Assembly (NCBI GenBank): GCA_937124525.1
Contig: CAKZLA010000377.1
Location: 1 to 11,636 of the forward strand
Reading direction: 5' to 3'
Source of the DNA: an uncultured Desulfobacterium sp.
Lineage (GTDB): Bacteria; Desulfobacterota; Desulfobacteria; Desulfobacterales; Desulfobacteraceae
Length of the DNA stretch: 11,636 nucleotides
Shown here piece after piece: positions 8,128 through 11,636 of the stretch. The notes under the pieces were generated by a model. The model was not told the DNA's origin. It saw nothing but the letters and a program-made list of their open reading frames with translations, and searched no databases. A program made the position numbers and the translations under genes. Each line of letters begins with the position of its first letter. The first letter of the stretch is position 1.

Positions 8128-9642
8128 TTAAACAGCCGCCTGGAATTCTTCAGCATAGGCGTCAAGGGCTTTTTTCAGCTTGGCTTCAATATCACTGGTG
8201 ATGGCCTGTTGTTCCACAAGGTCTGTGAAAATGTCAGGAAATCTGTTGTCAATAAAAGCGTAAAGTCCAGATTCGTATTTAGCCACTGCCTCTTTGGGAT
8301 ATTTATCCATGTATCCCTTGGTTCCGGCAAAAAGAATAGTTACCTGTTTTTCCATGGGAAGGGGTTTGAACTGGGGTTGTTTCAGAAGTTCAACCAGACG
8401 TTCTCCCCGGGTGAGCTGACGCTGGGTGGCAGCATCAAGGTCACTTCCAAAGGCGGCAAAGGCTTCCAGCTCACGGTATTGGGCAAGATCCAGTCGCAGG
8501 GTACCAGCCACCTGTTTCATGGCCTTACACTGGGCTGCACCACCCACGCGGGAAACGGAAAGTCCAACGTCAATGGCAGGACGAACACCGGAAAAGAAAA
8601 GGCCCTTATCCAGATAGATCTGACCATCGGTGATCGAGATCACGTTGGTCGGAATAAAGGCCGACACATCCCCTTCCTGGGTCTCAATGATGGGAAGGGC
8701 GGTGAGGGAACCGGCACCCAGATCATCAGACAGCTTTGCAGATCGTTCCAGCAGACGGGAATGGTTGTAGAAAATATCTCCGGGGAAGGCCTCGCGTCCC
8801 GGCGGACGTCTTAAAAGAAGGGATACCTGACGATAGGCAGCTGCCTGTTTGGAAAGATCATCATAGATGATCAGGGCATGCTCACCCTTGTCACGGAAGT
8901 ACTCACCCATGGCGCATCCGGCATAGGGAGCCAGGTACTGCATGGCAGCAGACTCAGAAGCAGAAGCGATAACAACAGTGGTGTATTCCATGGCACCGTT
9001 TTCTTCCAGGGCTGCAACCACCTGGGCCACGGTGGATTTTTTCTGTCCACAGGCCACATAGATACATTTCATATCTGTGTTTTTCTGGGCAAGAATGGCA
9101 TCAACGGCAATGGCGGTTTTACCAATCTGGCGGTCACCGATGATCAACTCACGCTGGCCACGTCCCACAGGGGTCATGCCGTCAACGGCTTTACTTCCGG
9201 TGTAGCAAGGCTCATGGACGGATTTACGGGCGATAACACCCGGGGCAACCAATTCCATGTTCATGGTGATACTGGAATCAATGGGACCTTTACCATCAAC
9301 GGGCTCACCTGTGGTGGAAACAACACGACCCAGAACTGCCTCACCAACGGGTACAGATGCAATGCGGTCGGTACGTTTTACAACGTCGCCTTCCTTTATT
9401 TTCTTATCTTCACCCAAAATGGCAACACCAACGTTGTCTTCCTCAAGGTTCAAGGCCAGACCAAGAACGCCACCGGGGAACTCCACAAGCTCCATGGCTT
9501 TTACTTTTTCAAGGCCGTACACACGGGCAATACCATCACCAACAGAGAGCACCACCCCGGTTTCGCTGAGCTCAACCTCTTTGTCGAAATCTTTAATCTG
9601 CTCTTTTATAATCTGGCTTATTTCTTCAGCTCTTATTTTCAT
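8128..9642 (-). CDS. atpA: ATP synthase F1 alpha subunit
   Basis: Alpha forms the hexamer with beta and holds the non-catalytic nucleotide sites. The 504-residue length is typical. It contains the Walker A loop GDRQIGKT (169-176), [16 protein letters not shown] (257-272), [10 protein letters not shown] (335-344) and VSRVGGAAQ (363-371), whose Arg365 is the arginine finger reaching the beta catalytic site. The ATG overlaps the atpH stop codon by one base (TAATG), indicating coupled translation. The ribosome site is the GGGGTGAGAG stretch within the end of atpH. A 255-residue open frame on the opposite strand is a shadow. Confidence 0.98.
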   Translation of the reverse strand: MKIRAEEISQIIKEQIKDFDKEVELSETGVVLSVGDGIARVYGLEKVKAMELVEFPGGVLGLALNLEEDNVGVAILGEDKKIKEGDVVKRTDRIASVPVGEAVLGRVVSTTGEPVDGKGPIDSSITMNMELVAPGVIARKSVHEPCYTGSKAVDGMTPVGRGQRELIIGDRQIGKTAIAVDAILAQKNTDMKCIYVACGQKKSTVAQVVAALEENGAMEYTTVVIASASESAAMQYLAPYAGCAMGEYFRDKGEHALIIYDDLSKQAAAYRQVSLLLRRPPGREAFPGDIFYNHSRLLERSAKLSDDLGAGSLTALPIIETQEGDVSAFIPTNVISITDGQIYLDKGLFFSGVRPAIDVGLSVSRVGGAAQCKAMKQVAGTLRLDLAQYRELEAFAAFGSDLDAATQRQLTRGERLVELLKQPQFKPLPMEKQVTILFAGTKGYMDKYPKEAVAKYESGLYAFIDNRFPDIFTDLVEQQAITSDIEAKLKKALDAYAEEFQAAV

Positions 9643-10193
9643 TAGACTCTCTCACCCCTTTTTAATGATTCCCTCATATTGAACAGTTGAGTTTTAACGC
9701 TGCCATCCAGCACAAGATCGCCTATTTTGGTCACAATTCCGCCAATCAGCTCGGCATCCTGCTCGACATCCAGAATAATATCTTTGCCGATTCGTTTTGC
9801 AAGGCCCTGTTTGATTTTGTCTGTGGCCTCGGCGGAAAGTTCTGTGGCCGATACCAGGGTGGCATGAACCACGCCGTTAAGTTCATCAGCAAGTTTTTTA
9901 TAAAACTCACTGATATCCCTTAAAAAAACGATACGCCGCTTATCAAACAACAACACCAGGAAGGATTTCATCACCCGGGAAAAAGAGGTTTTTTCCAGAA
10001 CCGATGCCAGCACCGTTCTCCTGTCATTCTTGTCGAACAAGGGATTGTTTACAGCCTTTTCAAGTTCAACATTGGTGTCAAAGAGTTCCACAATCTCATC
10101 CAGTTCTTTGCGATACTGATCTGCATTGCCGTCCTCTTCGCCGATAAGCATCAATGCTTTGGCATAGCGCCGTGAAATAGATAGATTTTTCAT
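9642..10193 (-). CDS. atpH: ATP synthase F1 delta subunit
   Basis: Delta (the OSCP equivalent) ties the top of F1 to the peripheral stalk made by b and b'. The 183 residues have the N-terminal six-helix domain beginning [15 protein letters not shown]. The conserved C-terminal strand region is [20 protein letters not shown], followed by an amphipathic helix. The ATG shares one base with the atpF stop (TAATG), and the stop shares one base with the atpA start. An AGGTGG-like ribosome site lies within the end of atpF. Length is normal. Confidence 0.96.
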   Translation of the reverse strand: MKNLSISRRYAKALMLIGEEDGNADQYRKELDEIVELFDTNVELEKAVNNPLFDKNDRRTVLASVLEKTSFSRVMKSFLVLLFDKRRIVFLRDISEFYKKLADELNGVVHATLVSATELSAEATDKIKQGLAKRIGKDIILDVEQDAELIGGIVTKIGDLVLDGSVKTQLFNMRESLKRGERV

Positions 10194-10795
10194 TATGCCA
10201 CCACCTTGTCCAGATACTCATCAACCAGACGATCCTGGTCGTCGGAGTTAATCAACTCTTTTACCAGGGTTTCTGCCTGTTCAAGGGCTTTTTCAGCAAT
10301 CTCCTGCTGCAGTTTCAACTTTGCAGCCTTGAACTCCTGCTCAATATTTCTCTTTGCAGACTCTTCCAGTTTGGCAGCCTGGGCTTCGGCTTCGGCAAGT
10401 ATGCGTTGCTTTGCAACCTCGCCCTGTTTGACATAGGTTTCCATGATTTTTTCGGACTCCTGGTCAAGACTGGCCATTTTTTCTGCATACTCGGCAAGAT
10501 TTTTTTCTGCAACTGCTTTTTTCTTTTCAAGATCGGCAAGTTCGTCCTTGATTGCCTTTACCCGGGAAGAAAAGAATTCAGCCACAGGTTTCCGTGCAAT
10601 GTAAAACAAGGCAATCATGAGCACTGCAAAGTTCATCACCTTGTAGGTATCCGTTGCCATCCACCCCTTGGGGGCTGCCGCACCATGCTCTCCACCACTT
10701 GATGCCAGGGCAATTCCGGCAAAAACAAAAAGAAAGGTCGATGCTGCAGGAATGATGGTCTTGGAATGTTTCCGCATAAACCGTACAATCTTCAT
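10193..10795 (-). CDS. atpF: ATP synthase Fo b subunit
   Basis: The b subunit forms half of the peripheral stalk that holds F1 still against the membrane. The 200 residues from the ATG chosen here have a basic N-terminus and hydrophobic stretch (about 12-31, IIPAASTFLFVFAGIALA). A GGEHGAA linker, a second hydrophobic helix (about 52-66) and a long charged coiled coil (about 75-195) follow. The first stretch resembles a cleavable signal peptide; the second is the usual b anchor. A GTG start at 10801 lies too close to its GGAGGG site. The ATG at 10795 has good spacing and overlaps the atpF' stop as TGATG, like the next two junctions. Confidence 0.92.
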   Translation of the reverse strand: MKIVRFMRKHSKTIIPAASTFLFVFAGIALASSGGEHGAAAPKGWMATDTYKVMNFAVLMIALFYIARKPVAEFFSSRVKAIKDELADLEKKKAVAEKNLAEYAEKMASLDQESEKIMETYVKQGEVAKQRILAEAEAQAAKLEESAKRNIEQEFKAAKLKLQQEIAEKALEQAETLVKELINSDDQDRLVDEYLDKVVA

Positions 10796-11220
10796 CAGCA
10801 CGCCCTCCCCAGTATTTTTTCACCGATCGCCCTGGCAAAGGTTCCAATCTCCTGTTCAAGAGCAGATTGAGCCTTCCGGGTCTCAGTGGCAACCTGACCA
10901 CGAATTTCAGCAAGGTTGGCCTGAGCTTTTTTGTTGATCCTTTCAATGATCTCTTTCTCTTCCTGGGATGCTTCTTCGACAAAGGCGTCTTTTTGTTTCA
11001 GACCCTTTGCCCTTGCACCCTTCAGCCCTTCCGCATACTCCTTGTCCTTGAGGACCGCTTCGGATGAAAGCCCTTCAACGCCTTGTTGAAGTCCCTCAAC
11101 CTTGGCCTTTCGATCCAGGAGAATTTTGCGAACAGGCTTGAACAGTACCCGGTTGAGCACGTACAAGAGAAAAAGGAAATTGATGATCTGAATAAACAAT
11201 GACCCATCAACACTAACCAT
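10795..11220 (-). CDS. atpF': ATP synthase Fo b' subunit
   Basis: The second, shorter b-type subunit pairs with AtpF to make an asymmetric peripheral stalk. The 141 residues begin with a single membrane helix (about 7-27, LFIQIINFLFLLYVLNRVLF). The conserved FKPVRKILLDRKAKVEGL and a charged coiled coil to the end follow. GGAGGG lies six bases before the ATG. It is the first gene of the operon, and its stop overlaps the atpF start. Tandem b'/b genes without neighbouring a and c genes occur in Desulfobacterota. The atpF'/atpX naming varies, so the symbol is loose. Confidence 0.92.
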   Translation of the reverse strand: MVSVDGSLFIQIINFLFLLYVLNRVLFKPVRKILLDRKAKVEGLQQGVEGLSSEAVLKDKEYAEGLKGARAKGLKQKDAFVEEASQEEKEIIERINKKAQANLAEIRGQVATETRKAQSALEQEIGTFARAIGEKILGRAC

Positions 11221-11460
11221 ACATTTCCCTCCGCCAGTTAATAATTAAAAAAAAATGCACTAACCTCTATTCCATACAGTTGCCCGGCGTCATCACCGGC
11301 AACTTTAAATACAAGGCAAATCGAATTTTGAGTACCACCAAGATGCTTTTTTGTCAACATCCAAATAATTCCGGCAACAATTCTAATTTTGGGGCTTGAT
11401 CACAACATCTGCCACTATGGGAAGGGAGAAGACTTGCGTTATTGAAACTTTCTTTTAAAT
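11221..11460 (-). other. Leader region of the atp operon with hairpin
   Basis: No gene is seen. A hairpin pairs 11296-11304 with 11278-11287 on the minus strand (AGTTGCCGG with CCGGGCAACT, one bulged G, eight-base loop). No T-run follows, so it looks like a leader structure, not a terminator. Nine T residues lie further on (11247-11255), 27 bases before the atpF' start. A perfect -35 TTGACA (11352-11357) has only a poor -10 (TACTCA, 11329-11334) at 17 bases, so it is a weak second promoter candidate. Confidence 0.45.
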
Positions 11461-11495
11461 TAACTTTTAAATACAGAGTGTCACTCAATGTTCAA
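11452..11495 (-). promoter_or_regulatory. Candidate atp operon promoter/operator
   Basis: On the minus strand TTGAAC (11490-11495), a 16-base spacer and TATTTA (11468-11473) form a plausible promoter. Inside the spacer is a perfect palindrome, GAGTG-A-CACTC (11476-11486). Over and just past the -10 is a 9-base direct repeat, ATTTAAAAG, with 3 bases between copies (11464-11472 and 11452-11460). A start near 11460 would give a leader of about 240 bases to atpF'. The repeats are seen; regulation is inferred. Confidence 0.4.
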
Positions 11496-11636
11496 GCAAA
11501 TTCTCAATAAGTCCTGGTATTCTGAAAATCCATTTTGAATGCCCCCCCCGCGTTTAAAGGATAAGTGGGCTTTCTCAGCCCGAGTTGTTGAGAACTTGCA
11601 TGTTCAAATTTTTTCTGCCGATGCTGCGAGAACGAT
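11496..11636. other. Unassigned right end with small inverted repeats
   Basis: No complete gene. A minus-strand frame encoding IVLAASAEKI runs in from the edge to a TGA at 11604-11606 and could be the tail of an upstream gene, but ten residues prove nothing. A GGGCT/AGCCC hairpin lies at about 11567-11582, an eight-C run at 11542-11549, and a near-palindrome GAACTTGCATGTTC at 11592-11605. Confidence 0.3.

Noticed and set aside
8878..9645. 255-residue plus-strand open frame antisense to atpA
   Set aside because: It lies wholly opposite atpA; composition and lack of motifs mark it as a codon-bias shadow. The same applies to antisense frames at 2625-3185 and 8209-8814.
10796..10801. GTG start two codons upstream for atpF
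   Set aside because: Only about one base separates it from the GGAGGG site; the ATG at 10795 has normal spacing and the TGATG overlap seen at neighbouring junctions.
11594..11603. 10-base ACTTGCATGT identical to the first 10 bases of the window (16S)
   Set aside because: Flanking bases differ completely and the near-palindromic 10-mer is too short to argue for an rRNA fragment or duplication.

Overview
The window looks like a conserved housekeeping block from a Gram-negative, sulfate-reducer-like bacterium of the Desulfobacterota, probably Desulfobacterales/Desulfobacteraceae. The evidence is the 5' end of a 16S rRNA gene at the left edge, a seven-gene F1Fo ATP synthase operon that has paired b' and b subunits but no a or c genes, and the order zapB-zapA-6S RNA-rny-tyrS. 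The genus-level placement is inference from gene order and protein character; no search was run. GC content is moderate by eye.

Every gene lies on the minus strand, so transcription runs from right to left. From the right: about 415 bases of non-coding DNA hold a probable promoter/operator region and leader. Then comes atpF'-atpF-atpH-atpA-atpG-atpD-atpC (11220 to 5278), with one-base start/stop overlaps at F'/F, F/H and H/A. The operon ends in a strong intrinsic terminator (5193-5234). Just beyond it is a stand-alone GlmU-type nucleotidyltransferase lacking the acetyltransferase half (4415-5182). A good promoter overlaps its stop codon and drives zapB and zapA (cell division). Next is a 6S RNA gene (about 3521-3730) with its own terminator-like hairpin, then rny (RNase Y) and tyrS (tyrosyl-tRNA synthetase).

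Between tyrS and the 16S gene lie two near-identical consensus promoters (TTGACA, 17 bases, TATAAA), with an intrinsic terminator between them, then a boxA antitermination site and leader hairpins. The window ends inside the 16S gene.

Functionally this is core machinery: ATP synthesis, envelope precursor supply, Z-ring assembly, RNA polymerase regulation (6S), mRNA decay, tRNA charging and ribosome synthesis. I saw no mobile element, CRISPR array, phage gene or defence locus, and no convincing undescribed system. The points worth a second look are regulatory: the promoter-terminator-promoter layout before the rRNA operon, the GlmU half-protein sitting right behind the atp terminator, the clustered repeats upstream of the atp operon, and the structured ends around the 6S gene.
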